A stretch of DNA of 64,000 nt from an uncultured Pelagibacteraceae bacterium (GTDB lineage Bacteria; Pseudomonadota; Alphaproteobacteria; Pelagibacterales; Pelagibacteraceae). The translations under genes and the position numbers were made by a program. The notes under the pieces are model-generated. The model made no database searches. It was not told the origin of the DNA and saw only the letters and a program-made list of their open reading frames with translations. Shown piece after piece: positions 33,089 to 42,554 of this stretch (the stretch's first letter is position 1; every line of letters starts with the position of its first letter). The DNA lies in NCBI GenBank assembly GCA_902594605.1, contig CACJMR010000003.1, positions 1 through 64,000 on the forward strand. The letters are read 5' to 3'.

Positions 33089-34353
33089 TTTAAACTTAAT
33101 ACTTCTGCAGCCCCATACAAAGATCCTGTAACTAATAAAAGATCACCTTCTTTTAAATCAATTGATTTAATCGCTTGCTTGATGTCTGGTTGATATTGAA
33201 CATTGGTCATACTTTTGAATTTTTCTTTCAAATCTTTTCCACTAATAGAGTTAGGCTGAGTTTTTAAATCTATAGTTGTTATGGAAGAAACATCTTTAAA
33301 GTAACTGATATATTTTTCATGTTCCTTGTTTGCCATCATTCCAATTATAACATGTTTGTTACAATCCAAGCTTTGAAGATATTCATTTAATGCTTTAGCA
33401 CCACCTTCGTTGTGGCTTCCATCTACTATAAATCTGTTGTTTTTAACTAATTCTTTTAATTTACCAGATTTAATTTCCTGAAGCCTAGCTAAGCTAGATA
33501 TATTTTTAATACCTTTTTTTATGTGTTCATCCTTAATTTTAAGATCTAGAGTTCTTAAAGTGGCTATAGCAGTTGATATATTTTCTAATTGAAATTGACC
33601 AAGGACATTTGGCAATGGAAGTTTTAAACCACCAAATTGATCTTCATAATAAAAGAAACCATTTTCTTTAATTGAATAGCTAAAATCCTCATTAAAAAAT
33701 AACTTATTAGAAGAGTTATTTTTTATAGTTTTTTTAATACATTCTAAAGTTTCGATATTGTTTTGCTTTGCAACAATTATATTTGAATTAAGTAGCGCTG
33801 ATGTTTTTTCAAATACAATTTGTTCAAGGGTTTGCTTATCTTTTGGCAACCAGTCGAGATGGTCCTTGCTTATCGATGTTACAATACTTGCAAGATTATT
33901 TTTAAGAATATTAGTGGCATCAAAACGGTGAAATAAACCAGCTTCCACTAAGTTAATATTATCTGGATATTGAGCTGCTTTATAAAAGAAACAAGCTGTA
34001 AGCATCTCAAACACAGTAATATTTTGATTATCATTTATTTTTTCAACTTTTTCCAACAAATCAGATAATTCGTCATCACTTAACTCATTGTTATTAAAAA
34101 TATATCTTTCATTTAATTTTTGAATATGAGGACTTTTGAAGACATTACATTTAAAATTTGCTTCTTTAAGAATCGCATATAGAGACTCAATTGTAGAGCC
34201 CTTACCATTCGTTCCACATACAGATATTACTTTAATTTTATCCTGTGGATTACCTAATTTTTTTTCACAAAGATTTTTTATACGATCGAGTGATAGATCG
34301 ATTTCTTTAGGATGCAACTTTTGAAAGTTGCTGAGTATCTTCTGAAGTTTCAT
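33085..34353 (-). CDS. folC: Folylpolyglutamate/dihydrofolate synthase
   Basis: Adds glutamate to dihydropteroate and folates. The 422-aa Mur-ligase-family protein has the P-loop VCGTNGKGST, the SKDHLDWL segment with its metal/ATP residues and a C-terminal ligase domain including VDGSHNEGGA. The start overlaps the end of accD by 47 bp; the N-terminal HPKEIDLSLDRI motif, normal for the family, supports the long start. It is last in the trpF-trpB-trpA-accD-folC series. Confidence 0.95.
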   Translation of the reverse strand: MKLQKILSNFQKLHPKEIDLSLDRIKNLCEKKLGNPQDKIKVISVCGTNGKGSTIESLYAILKEANFKCNVFKSPHIQKLNERYIFNNNELSDDELSDLLEKVEKINDNQNITVFEMLTACFFYKAAQYPDNINLVEAGLFHRFDATNILKNNLASIVTSISKDHLDWLPKDKQTLEQIVFEKTSALLNSNIIVAKQNNIETLECIKKTIKNNSSNKLFFNEDFSYSIKENGFFYYEDQFGGLKLPLPNVLGQFQLENISTAIATLRTLDLKIKDEHIKKGIKNISSLARLQEIKSGKLKELVKNNRFIVDGSHNEGGAKALNEYLQSLDCNKHVIIGMMANKEHEKYISYFKDVSSITTIDLKTQPNSISGKDLKEKFKSMTNVQYQPDIKQAIKSIDLKEGDLLLVTGSLYGAAEVLSLN

Positions 34354-35236
34354 TTTCTTCAGAACTTATAGCAGAATTTTTCTTTAACAATATCGATAAT
34401 AACGTTCCAATTGTTGAAGCTGTATCTTTACGATTAACAATTAAATCTACAAAGCCAGTTTTCTGGACGTACTCCGATCGTTGGAACCCCTCTGGTAATT
34501 CCTGCTTGACAGTTCCCGCTATCACACGCGCCCCGGCGAACGCAATGAGCGATCCAGGCTCTGCCAAATTTATATCACCTAGCATCGCATAGCTTGCCGT
34601 GATTCCCCCCGCCGTGGGGTCCGAAAGTAAAACTATATAAGGTAGTCCTGCAGCTTTGACCTCATTGATTGCAAGTGTTGTACGGGTCATTTGTGATAAT
34701 GAAATTAAAGATTCTTGCATTTTCATCCCGCCACCTTGAGTAACAACTAGGAGAGGCTGTTTATTTTCAATAGCATGTTGAGCTGCATATAAAAAAGCTT
34801 CTCCTTCGGCTGCGCCTATACTTGCTCCCATAAAATCAAAATCAGATGCAATAGCTGTAATTTTAATATTATTAATTGAACCTGAGGCTACAACCATACT
34901 GCAATCTAATCCAGTTTTCTTTCGAGCACTTTTTAATCTTTCTTTATAAGGTTTTGAATCCGTCCAATTCAAAGGGTCATCTTTAGGTATAGGTGTTTTA
35001 AATGTTTCGTAGTTACCTTTCCCAAAAAGTAATTCGAAGCGTTGATGTGGCTTTATTTTATGATGTCGGTTGCAGTCCGCACAGACCCATAGATTAGCCT
35101 CTAAATCTTTTTTTAAAATTGGACCCTTGCAACACGATGTCCAATCACTTTTTGCAATATCTTCTTTAGTAGCTCTATCTCGGATAGCAGTTTTAATTTT
35201 TTCACCTGCTCTAATTAACTTTGTTAACCAATTCAT
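34307..35236 (-). CDS. accD: Acetyl-CoA carboxylase, carboxyltransferase beta subunit
   Basis: Zinc-binding half of the carboxyltransferase that makes malonyl-CoA with AccA (encoded at 56605). The 309-aa protein has the four-cysteine zinc finger SCCKGPI ... VCADCN, and the crotonase-like core with TQGGGMKMQES, DPTAGGITASYAM and EPGSLIAFAGARV. The segment encoding that last core (about 34455-34625) is markedly GC-rich and uses rare GC-ending codons, unlike the rest of the gene and the window. Gene order with trpA and folC is the alphaproteobacterial standard. Confidence 0.96.
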   Translation of the reverse strand: MNWLTKLIRAGEKIKTAIRDRATKEDIAKSDWTSCCKGPILKKDLEANLWVCADCNRHHKIKPHQRFELLFGKGNYETFKTPIPKDDPLNWTDSKPYKERLKSARKKTGLDCSMVVASGSINNIKITAIASDFDFMGASIGAAEGEAFLYAAQHAIENKQPLLVVTQGGGMKMQESLISLSQMTRTTLAINEVKAAGLPYIVLLSDPTAGGITASYAMLGDINLAEPGSLIAFAGARVIAGTVKQELPEGFQRSEYVQKTGFVDLIVNRKDTASTIGTLLSILLKKNSAISSEENETSEDTQQLSKVAS

Positions 35237-35239
35237 ATG

Positions 35240-36043
35240 TTATTTTAATACCTCTGAAAAACTTTTAACTTGTTTCCCAAAACTTTGTGTTAAATCTGGG
35301 GCACTCAAGTTATCTTGAATATATTTTACAAATGTTGATCCAACAATAACTCCATTACAACCGCTATTGGCTACTTTTTTTGCATCTTCAGGGCTTTTAA
35401 TTCCAAATCCAGAACAAACAGGAATATTTGTTATTTTTTTGATTCTTTTAACAAAATTTGTAACATCAGTTTCATTAGCAGATTTTACTCCAGTAACACC
35501 ACTAACGTTTACTTGATAAATAAAACCAGAGGATATTTTAATAATATCTTTAAGCCTTTTTTGATCTGTAGTAGGTGCTGCTAATTTAATAAGTGATAAA
35601 CCATTGTCATTTAAAGCATCTCTTAATTCATTTTCTTCTTTTAATTCATGAGGTGCATCAACTACTAGCACAGCATCTGCGCCAGCTTTTTTAATATCAG
35701 TTACAAATTTTTTTATTGGGTATTTATATAGATTAGCAATGTAGCCCATCAAAAGGATCCCTACATCTTTGTTGTAAGACCTTATTTTATTAACAAGTTT
35801 AATAGTATCGTTTAAAGAATATCCACTTTTTAAAACATGATCATGAGCAGCCTTGATTACAGGTCCTTCTGCTGAAGCCTCTGAAGTACAATACCCAATT
35901 TCTAAAATGGAGACCCCATTGTCAATTGCTTCCTTGATTAGTTCAAAACTTTGATCTGGAGTAGGGTAGCATCCAACAAAATAGGAAACTAGTTTTGTTT
36001 TTGGATTTTTATTTTCAAATATTTTTTTAAATCGTTCACTCAA
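35240..36043 (-). CDS. trpA: Tryptophan synthase alpha subunit
   Basis: Cleaves indole-3-glycerol phosphate to indole, which is channelled to TrpB. The open frame starts at 36097, but the natural start is the TTG at 36043 (SERFKKIFENKN), giving 267 aa like other TrpA proteins and an 8-bp overlap with trpB. Motifs: catalytic Glu in ILEIGYCTSEASAEGP, Asp in VVDAPHEL, VSGVTG and the phosphate-binding GFGIKSPEDAKKV. Confidence 0.93.
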   Translation of the reverse strand: MSERFKKIFENKNPKTKLVSYFVGCYPTPDQSFELIKEAIDNGVSILEIGYCTSEASAEGPVIKAAHDHVLKSGYSLNDTIKLVNKIRSYNKDVGILLMGYIANLYKYPIKKFVTDIKKAGADAVLVVDAPHELKEENELRDALNDNGLSLIKLAAPTTDQKRLKDIIKISSGFIYQVNVSGVTGVKSANETDVTNFVKRIKKITNIPVCSGFGIKSPEDAKKVANSGCNGVIVGSTFVKYIQDNLSAPDLTQSFGKQVKSFSEVLK

Positions 36044-37229
36044 AATCTTTACCAATATGTTCTTGGATAGTATCCAGATCTTTTTCACCACGCCCACATA
36101 GAGATAAGCAAATAGTATAATCTTTAGGTTTATTGTTTGCTTGTCTGAAGATAACTTCTGCAGCTGCTGCCATAGGTTCTAATGCAGAGCAAATTCCCTC
36201 AGTTCTTGCTATAATTTTATATGCTTCAAGCATTTCTTGATCAGTAGCTGATGAATAAGTAACTGCTTTTTGATCTCTTAAATAAGAGTGAAGCGGACCA
36301 ACTGAAAAGTAAGTTATACCTGCACCCAAACTCATGCCTCCTAAAGATTTTGCACCATCGTCGGTTTGCAGCATGTAAGTTTTCATTCCCTGCATAATTC
36401 CAGGTGTCCCATTTGAAAGTGCTGCAGTTTCATGAGCCTCAACCCCAATTTTAGATACACTAGGTTCATCAAGAAAATCATATATTGCTCCCGCAAAATT
36501 ACTTCCTCCACCAACACAGCCAACAATCATATCTGGTAATTTTCCCTCTTGTTCAAGTGATTGTTCTCTTATTTCTCTTCCTATAATACTTTGTGCAAAT
36601 GCAACAATTTTAGGAAATGGATGCGAGGAAACAACAGACCCACATATATAAGCAAAGTCTGGATTTGTGGTCCAAGTTTTAATTGCATCTGTTATAGCTT
36701 CCTTCAAAGTTCCTGGTACGGCTTTTAACTTTGCTCCATAGTGTTTTGCTTTAATAATATTTTGGTTTACTCTTGCTATATCTACTTCGCCCATTACTCC
36801 AATTAAAGGCATTCCAAATTTGGCAGCTACAGCTGCAGTTGCACTATAATGTTGTCCTGCGCCACTTTCACAAATTAAACTTTTTTTACCCATTCTTTTT
36901 GCAAGTAATACTTGAAACAAACTATTTGTGATCTTGTGGCTGCCCGTGTGATTTAAATGTTCTTGCTTGAATAAGATTCGTGCACCACCTAATTCTTTAG
37001 TAAGGTTTTCAGCAAAATATAAAGGGGATGGTCTTCCTATATAGTGTTTACAGTAATAAGCAAATTCATCTAAAAATTCTTTATCTTTTATTGCTTCTTC
37101 AAATCCTTGATTTAACTCATGTAAAGCTGGCATCAAAGTCTCACCAACTGCCATACCGCCCATTGCAGCATCACCTTCGCCATAATAACCAAGCTCATCT
37201 GGACCTGTTTTATAAGAATTTTTTGTCAT
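36036..37229 (-). CDS. trpB: Tryptophan synthase beta subunit
   Basis: PLP enzyme that joins indole and serine. The 397-aa protein has the PLP lysine in HTGSHKITN, the CESGAGQHYSATA segment, the phosphate loop VGCVGGGSNFAG and the C-terminal SLCGRGEKDL. It lies 7 bp after trpF and overlaps trpA. Confidence 0.97.
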   Translation of the reverse strand: MTKNSYKTGPDELGYYGEGDAAMGGMAVGETLMPALHELNQGFEEAIKDKEFLDEFAYYCKHYIGRPSPLYFAENLTKELGGARILFKQEHLNHTGSHKITNSLFQVLLAKRMGKKSLICESGAGQHYSATAAVAAKFGMPLIGVMGEVDIARVNQNIIKAKHYGAKLKAVPGTLKEAITDAIKTWTTNPDFAYICGSVVSSHPFPKIVAFAQSIIGREIREQSLEQEGKLPDMIVGCVGGGSNFAGAIYDFLDEPSVSKIGVEAHETAALSNGTPGIMQGMKTYMLQTDDGAKSLGGMSLGAGITYFSVGPLHSYLRDQKAVTYSSATDQEMLEAYKIIARTEGICSALEPMAAAAEVIFRQANNKPKDYTICLSLCGRGEKDLDTIQEHIGKDFE

Positions 37230-37236
37230 ATTTATT

Positions 37237-37860
37237 TCAAGAATTAATATTATGTACTGTATTTAGAAACTTATCAATTTTATTAATATCTTTTACTCCT
37301 TTTGAGCTTTCTAAACTTCCACTTACATCCAATATGTAGTGTTTATTTTTAAAATTTGTAACATCTTCTATTTTTATATTTCCTGCAATCATTTTTTCTG
37401 TGTGATCATCTACCTCATCAAGCAAATTATGATCAAAACTCATTGATTTCTCATAACCTTTACTATCAAATAAAATTATCTCAGATATATTTTCATACTC
37501 TTTATATTTTTTTATATCTTCTTTATTTTCAATAGTAAGAGCAGCAATTATTTTTTTATTATATTTTTCTTTAATTTTAATTATTTCTTCTGGAGAACAA
37601 TCATACATTTGATAATAGTCAAAAGGTAAATCCTTTATTTTTTCGAGAGTAGACTCATCATTTTTCACAACAACAGCAACGTATTTACTTTTTTTTTTAT
37701 CTATATTTAAGAGCTCTTTTAATCTATCAAGTTCAACATAACGTAAGCTTGCTTTCCAATTTACAATAAAACCTACAAATTGAGGTGGGTGAGGGTGATC
37801 AACAATATAATTTAAAGTTTTAGGATCTGATATCCCACAGATTTTACAACCTTTGATCAT
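37237..37860 (-). CDS. trpF: Phosphoribosylanthranilate isomerase
   Basis: Isomerises phosphoribosylanthranilate in tryptophan synthesis. The 207-aa TIM-barrel protein starts IKGCKICGI with the catalytic Cys and ends in the family's ILDVSGSLES segment (catalytic Asp, then phosphate binding). It is more diverged than its neighbours, but the position before trpB and overlap with pyrF (4 bp) support the call. Confidence 0.9.
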   Translation of the reverse strand: MIKGCKICGISDPKTLNYIVDHPHPPQFVGFIVNWKASLRYVELDRLKELLNIDKKKSKYVAVVVKNDESTLEKIKDLPFDYYQMYDCSPEEIIKIKEKYNKKIIAALTIENKEDIKKYKEYENISEIILFDSKGYEKSMSFDHNLLDEVDDHTEKMIAGNIKIEDVTNFKNKHYILDVSGSLESSKGVKDINKIDKFLNTVHNINS

Positions 37861-38549
37861 TTGTTTAAATGATCAATAAGTTTTTTAGTATTGTTTCTAA
37901 TATTACCTTTTGTAAGAGATCTTCCTACAACAATACCAGAAACCTTATTTTCAAATGCTTGTTTAGGAGTCATAACTCTCAATTGATCATTTGACCCATC
38001 ACCAGGCAATCTTATTCCTGGGGTTATGATTAATAAATTTTTGTGTCTTTTACGAACCATCATAGCTTCTTGAGCAGAACAAACTATACCATCACAGCCT
38101 GATTTTTTAATTAATGCTGCTTGCCTTAAAACTAACTGTTTGACATTTTTTGTATGACCTATTTCTTTAAGAGATTTATTATTAAGACTTGTTAAAATTG
38201 TAACTCCTAAAACTTTTAAGTTTTTATTTATTTTTTTTGCCTTTTTTTTTATTGCTTTAAGCATTCCTAAACCACCATTTACATGGACTGTTATATATTT
38301 ACATTTTTTTAAATCTTTTAAGCTGTCAATGGCAGATAATGCAGTTTGGGGGATATCATTTATCTTTAAATCTAACCAAAAATCTTTTTTAAATTTTTCT
38401 AAAAATTTTCGTCCATTTTTCGAATAAAAGAATTGAAGGCCAAATTTAGGGATTATTTTTAATTTATTTGAGTTGGTTTGATTAATTATTTTTTTTATTT
38501 CATTTAAATTTGAAGTATCGCAAGCAACAAAAATATGTTTATTCTTCAT
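37857..38549 (-). CDS. pyrF: Orotidine 5'-phosphate decarboxylase
   Basis: Last step of UMP synthesis. The 230-aa TIM-barrel protein has FWLDLKINDIPQT with the catalytic Asp/Lys pattern D-x-K-x-x-D, the TVHVNGG segment and the C-terminal ITPGIRLPG and IVVGRSLTK phosphate-binding segments. It overlaps ihfB by 11 bp and trpF by 4 bp; pyrF next to trpF is common in alphaproteobacteria. Confidence 0.95.
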   Translation of the reverse strand: MKNKHIFVACDTSNLNEIKKIINQTNSNKLKIIPKFGLQFFYSKNGRKFLEKFKKDFWLDLKINDIPQTALSAIDSLKDLKKCKYITVHVNGGLGMLKAIKKKAKKINKNLKVLGVTILTSLNNKSLKEIGHTKNVKQLVLRQAALIKKSGCDGIVCSAQEAMMVRKRHKNLLIITPGIRLPGDGSNDQLRVMTPKQAFENKVSGIVVGRSLTKGNIRNNTKKLIDHLNK

Positions 38550-38829
38550 TATTCAGTTTTTTAAACAAGTCTTTTGACATTTTAAAGTGAATTGTTTTTT
38601 TTTCAGGTGTGTTTACTTTTTCTCCAGTTTTTGGATTTCTAGATAATCTAGCTTTTTGAATATTTGTTGAAAAAACTCCAAATCCCCTAAGTTCCACTCT
38701 ATCTCCTCTTTTTAGAGCTCTTTTTATTTCGTCTAAAATTATGTCTGTAAATTTGGAAAGATCTTTCTTTAAAAAATTTGGATAGTTGTTTGAGAGTTGT
38801 TTTAAAAGCTTTGATTTTACAATAGCCAA
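38539..38829 (-). CDS. ihfB: Integration host factor beta subunit (HU/IHF family)
   Basis: DNA-bending nucleoid protein. The 96-aa sequence has the family's beta-arm segment VELRGFGVFSTN, the DNA-contacting ARLSRNPKTGEKV and the HFKMSKDLF end. Placement directly after rpsA is the classical ihfB position. An IHF alpha partner is not visible in this window. Confidence 0.92.
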   Translation of the reverse strand: MAIVKSKLLKQLSNNYPNFLKKDLSKFTDIILDEIKRALKRGDRVELRGFGVFSTNIQKARLSRNPKTGEKVNTPEKKTIHFKMSKDLFKKLNNEE

Positions 38830-38845
38830 TTTAAATCTTCTTATA

Positions 38846-40573
38846 TTATTCTTTGTCTTCTTCTTTTTTCTTTAAATCTTCAGATAAAGACGAGAAAGGA
38901 AGATTTTTACCCGATCCTTCTGATCCATATTTTTCTAAAGCTTCTTTTTTTTCTATTTCTTCAAGTAGTTTAATACTTAAAGTTACCTTTCTTTTATTTA
39001 AATCCAGTTCAGCTATTGCACAGTCTAATTTTTCACCACCTGTCCATCTTGTAGGTCTCGCATCTGCTGCATTAATAGCAATTGCTGATTTTTTGATTTG
39101 CAAATTCATTTCACTATTTTCAGGACTTACTATTAGGCCCTTATTATCTGTAGAAACAACTTTTACAGTTATGATTTGATTTATTGATTTATCTTTAAAC
39201 CAATCAAATGGGTCTGGTTGTGTCTGTCTATATCCAACTCTAATTTTTTGTTCTGGAACTTTAATCTCTAATACTTTTACTTTAATCTTATCACCCTTTT
39301 TGTACTTAGTGAGTTCTTCCTCACCGTTGTTTTGATAGGTTAAATCATTACAGTGTAAAAACGTATCAATATCTAGGTCCTCTATTTTAACAAAAAGTGA
39401 GTATTCATTTTTATTTATAATTTCTCCCTCAACTATTGTGCCAACAGGATACTTTTTCTCAAAACTTAAAAAGGGATTTTCTTGTGTTAATCGATGTGAA
39501 ATAGCAACTCTTCTTTTTTCTTTATCTATCTCAGTAATTACACAATCTATTTCGTCTCCTACCTTAAACAATTTTTTTACTGATAAATTCTTTTTTGTCC
39601 AGCTTAGTTCACTTGAGTGTAATAGTGTTGTTAAACCTGGTTCTAATTCACAAAATGCACCAAAGTCCATTAATTTAACAACTTTAACTTTATAAATTTT
39701 ATTTAACTCATAATTTTGGATATGTTCGAAAGGATCTGGTGAAAGTTGTTTTACAGAACATCCAACTTGCAGTTTTTCTTTATCGACACTTATCACTTTT
39801 AAATCATGTTTTTCACCAATATTAAAAACTTCATCAGGATGATTTACTCTTGAATATGATATTTCCTGCAAATGAACAAGAACATCTAATTCTCCATTTA
39901 CATTAAAAAAACAACCAAATGAACTATAACCTTTAACTTCAGCTCCTTTAATTATGTCACCAATTTTATATTTTTCTATTATTTTTGCTTTATCTTCTTT
40001 TTTAAAGTTTGAAATAATTTCTCTTCTTGAGACACAAGCATTACCTCTAACTTTATCTAATTTTATTAATGCAAATTTTTGTGGCTCATTCATTAGATGG
40101 CTAATATCCTTTAATGGTTTATCTGAGATTTGTGATCCAGGTAAAAACATAAGAGAGCCTGTATCAATATGCTCAACAATGCATCCACCCTTACATTTAG
40201 ATGTAATTTTACCCATTATTGGTTCATTTTTTTCATAAGCTTCAACTAATTTATCCCAACCTTTTATTTTATGTGCTTTACTTGCTGAAACTAAAACTTC
40301 ACCATTTTTATCCTCAATTTTTTCTAACAAGACTGGTATTTTTTCTCCAATTTTAATTTTGTCTGACATACCCATGCTTTTTAGCTCATTTATGTCTAGT
40401 ACAGGTTCTGATTTTAATCCCTCCACAAAAAGAAAAACAAATTTTTCAGTTATTTTATTTATTTTTCCTTCAATTATCTTACCTTCTTCTATTTGGATTT
40501 TAGAAAGTTGGCTGTTTAGTAATTTTTCGAATTCTTGAGATGCAGGGCTTGACAGGTCTTTGTATATTTCCAT
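38846..40573 (-). CDS. rpsA: 30S ribosomal protein S1
   Basis: mRNA-binding ribosomal protein that helps initiate on weak Shine-Dalgarno sites, relevant here because many genes lack clear sites. The 575-aa protein consists of repeated S1 (OB-fold) domains: two degenerate N-terminal repeats and about four well-conserved ones (for example GAFCELEPGLTTLLHSSELSW). The start overlaps the cmk stop by one base. Confidence 0.95.
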   Translation of the reverse strand: MEIYKDLSSPASQEFEKLLNSQLSKIQIEEGKIIEGKINKITEKFVFLFVEGLKSEPVLDINELKSMGMSDKIKIGEKIPVLLEKIEDKNGEVLVSASKAHKIKGWDKLVEAYEKNEPIMGKITSKCKGGCIVEHIDTGSLMFLPGSQISDKPLKDISHLMNEPQKFALIKLDKVRGNACVSRREIISNFKKEDKAKIIEKYKIGDIIKGAEVKGYSSFGCFFNVNGELDVLVHLQEISYSRVNHPDEVFNIGEKHDLKVISVDKEKLQVGCSVKQLSPDPFEHIQNYELNKIYKVKVVKLMDFGAFCELEPGLTTLLHSSELSWTKKNLSVKKLFKVGDEIDCVITEIDKEKRRVAISHRLTQENPFLSFEKKYPVGTIVEGEIINKNEYSLFVKIEDLDIDTFLHCNDLTYQNNGEEELTKYKKGDKIKVKVLEIKVPEQKIRVGYRQTQPDPFDWFKDKSINQIITVKVVSTDNKGLIVSPENSEMNLQIKKSAIAINAADARPTRWTGGEKLDCAIAELDLNKRKVTLSIKLLEEIEKKEALEKYGSEGSGKNLPFSSLSEDLKKKEEDKE

Positions 40574-41232
40574 TATTTTTTAATTTTATTGTCTATAATT
40601 TTTTTTATTTTAAAAAAACATGCCCTTTTAGTAAGGTTTGTCGTATTAATCAATAGTGAATCTTTTGTTTTCTTAAGGGGAGAAATTCTTCTATTTATGT
40701 CACTTTTATCGCGTTTTTTAATACTTTTTAAAACATCATTAAATTTAATTTTTTTTTTTAGATCTTTAAGTTCTTTATATCTTCGAATGGCTCTTACCTT
40801 AACATTTGCAGTTATAAAAAATTTTAAATCTGCATCTGGTACAATTTTATATGTAATATCTCTTCCATCAAGACAAGATCCCTTATATTTTTTAGGAGGA
40901 TTGTAAGCACATTTTTGTTGAAATGAATGAACCATTTTTCTAATATTTTTGTCTTTTGATATAATTGAGGCTTCATTCCCAATTTCATTAGATAACAACA
41001 TTTTATTTAATAGATTTCTAGAATTTAATGATTTTATTTTTAATTTTATAAATTTTTTATTAAATTCTTTTGGAAATTTTAACTTAAGATAAGCCAAGTA
41101 CCTATAAATTTTTCCAGTATCAAGATAGAAAAGACCATAGTGTTTAGAAATAGCTTTTGCTATCGTTCCAGCTCCTGCGGCGGCAGGTGAGTCTATAGCA
41201 ATTTTTAATATATTTTTTCTTTTAGTAATCAT
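40573..41232 (-). CDS. cmk: Cytidylate kinase with altered P-loop
   Basis: Phosphorylates CMP/dCMP. The 219-aa protein aligns with CMP kinases (LDTGKIYRYLA, SCLDGRDITYKIVPDADLKFFITA, R-x-x-R segments), and its position between rpsA and aroA is canonical. The Walker A loop is unusual: where the family has G-P-x-x-x-G-K-[GS]-T, this protein reads SPAAAGAGT, so the phosphate-binding lysine is alanine (codon GCT, checked in the raw sequence). Either the enzyme uses another residue or its activity is altered. It overlaps aroA by 4 bp. Confidence 0.9.
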   Translation of the reverse strand: MITKRKNILKIAIDSPAAAGAGTIAKAISKHYGLFYLDTGKIYRYLAYLKLKFPKEFNKKFIKLKIKSLNSRNLLNKMLLSNEIGNEASIISKDKNIRKMVHSFQQKCAYNPPKKYKGSCLDGRDITYKIVPDADLKFFITANVKVRAIRRYKELKDLKKKIKFNDVLKSIKKRDKSDINRRISPLKKTKDSLLINTTNLTKRACFFKIKKIIDNKIKK

Positions 41233-42548
41233 CCTTTGATGCTTTTTATGATCTTAAGAAAATCTGGAAAAGAAGTATTGATAGACTCTTTGTTGTGTAT
41301 CACCCAATTTCCACCAAATACAAGTGCAGCAATCACTGATGTCATAAATATTCTGTGATCATGCAAATAGTTTTTTATAACAATTTTTTTATTTATTTTT
41401 AAATCTGGGTTACCATAAATTTTAATTGAACTTTTAGTTAGTTTAGTTTTTATTCCCATCAAGTTAAGGATTTTAGAACCCCATTTTAGTCTTGGACTTT
41501 CTTTTTGATCAAGTTCAGCCAAGTCTTTAAAATAGGATACACCTTTTGCTTTTGCTGCAACTAAAAAAATAATAAGAAATTCATCTATAGCCCCTGTATT
41601 TAATTTTACAGGACAATTAATAGACTTAATTTTTTTTGTCCCTTCAATTTTAATATCTCCGTTTGGTTCACCCTTATATATTTTTTTATTTTTTATTAAA
41701 ATTTTAATTCCCATTTTTTTTAGAATATAAATAATCCCAGTTCTTGTTGGATTAATATTTACATTTTTAATAATTAGCTTCGATTTGTCAGTTAAAGCTG
41801 TGAGAACTAAAAAAAATGCACTCGAGCTTATGTCAGAAGGAATGTTATAATTTAGTGTATTAATTTTTTTTGCTTTCTTTATTTTTATAAAATCATACTT
41901 TTTATTATTCTTAATGCTAATTGGCATTCTTAGATGCTTGCATAGTAGTTCAGTATGATTTCTTGATTTGATAGCTTTTATTTTTGTAACTCCCTCTGTT
42001 CTTAAACCTCCCAAGATCACAGCACTTTTACATTGTGCTGATCCTTTTGTTTCAAAATAATTAATTGATTTTAAAACTGATGAACCCTTTATTTTTAATG
42101 GAAGGGTTTTATTATCTCGTAAATTAAATTTTGCTCCAAATTTCGTTAACGGATCCGCAACTCTTTTAAAATCTCTTTTTGACAAACTCTTGTCGCCTAT
42201 TACTTTAATTGAATATGGTGAATTAATAAGTAGGCCTAAAATTAATCTCCCAAGAGTTCCAGAATTTTTTGAATTTATATTGATATTTTTTTTGTACTTA
42301 TATCCATCAATTCCTTTTCCATAGATTTTACAAATATTTTTTTTTACAATTACTTTTATACCTAATTTTCTTACAGCGCTAATTGCTGTTAATACATCTT
42401 CTGACATTAAGAGGTTTTTTGCTTTTGATAACCCAGATCCTAAAGATGCAAATAAAACCCATCTGATACTCAAACTCTTATCACCGCTAACTTTAATTAT
42501 TTTATTAAAAGAATTAATTTTTTTTTTTACTATTAAAGGATTTGCCAT
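41229..42548 (-). CDS. aroA: 3-phosphoshikimate 1-carboxyvinyltransferase (EPSP synthase)
   Basis: Penultimate step to chorismate. The 439-aa protein shows SGDKSLSIRWVLFAS (substrate Lys/Ser), the NSGTLGRLILGLL segment, TKGSAQCKSAVILG, and C-terminal HDHRIFMTSVIAALV. The order aroA-cmk-rpsA-ihfB is standard. It lies 6 bp after lptB. Confidence 0.96.
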   Translation of the reverse strand: MANPLIVKKKINSFNKIIKVSGDKSLSIRWVLFASLGSGLSKAKNLLMSEDVLTAISAVRKLGIKVIVKKNICKIYGKGIDGYKYKKNININSKNSGTLGRLILGLLINSPYSIKVIGDKSLSKRDFKRVADPLTKFGAKFNLRDNKTLPLKIKGSSVLKSINYFETKGSAQCKSAVILGGLRTEGVTKIKAIKSRNHTELLCKHLRMPISIKNNKKYDFIKIKKAKKINTLNYNIPSDISSSAFFLVLTALTDKSKLIIKNVNINPTRTGIIYILKKMGIKILIKNKKIYKGEPNGDIKIEGTKKIKSINCPVKLNTGAIDEFLIIFLVAAKAKGVSYFKDLAELDQKESPRLKWGSKILNLMGIKTKLTKSSIKIYGNPDLKINKKIVIKNYLHDHRIFMTSVIAALVFGGNWVIHNKESINTSFPDFLKIIKSIKG

Positions 42549-42554
42549 CTATTT

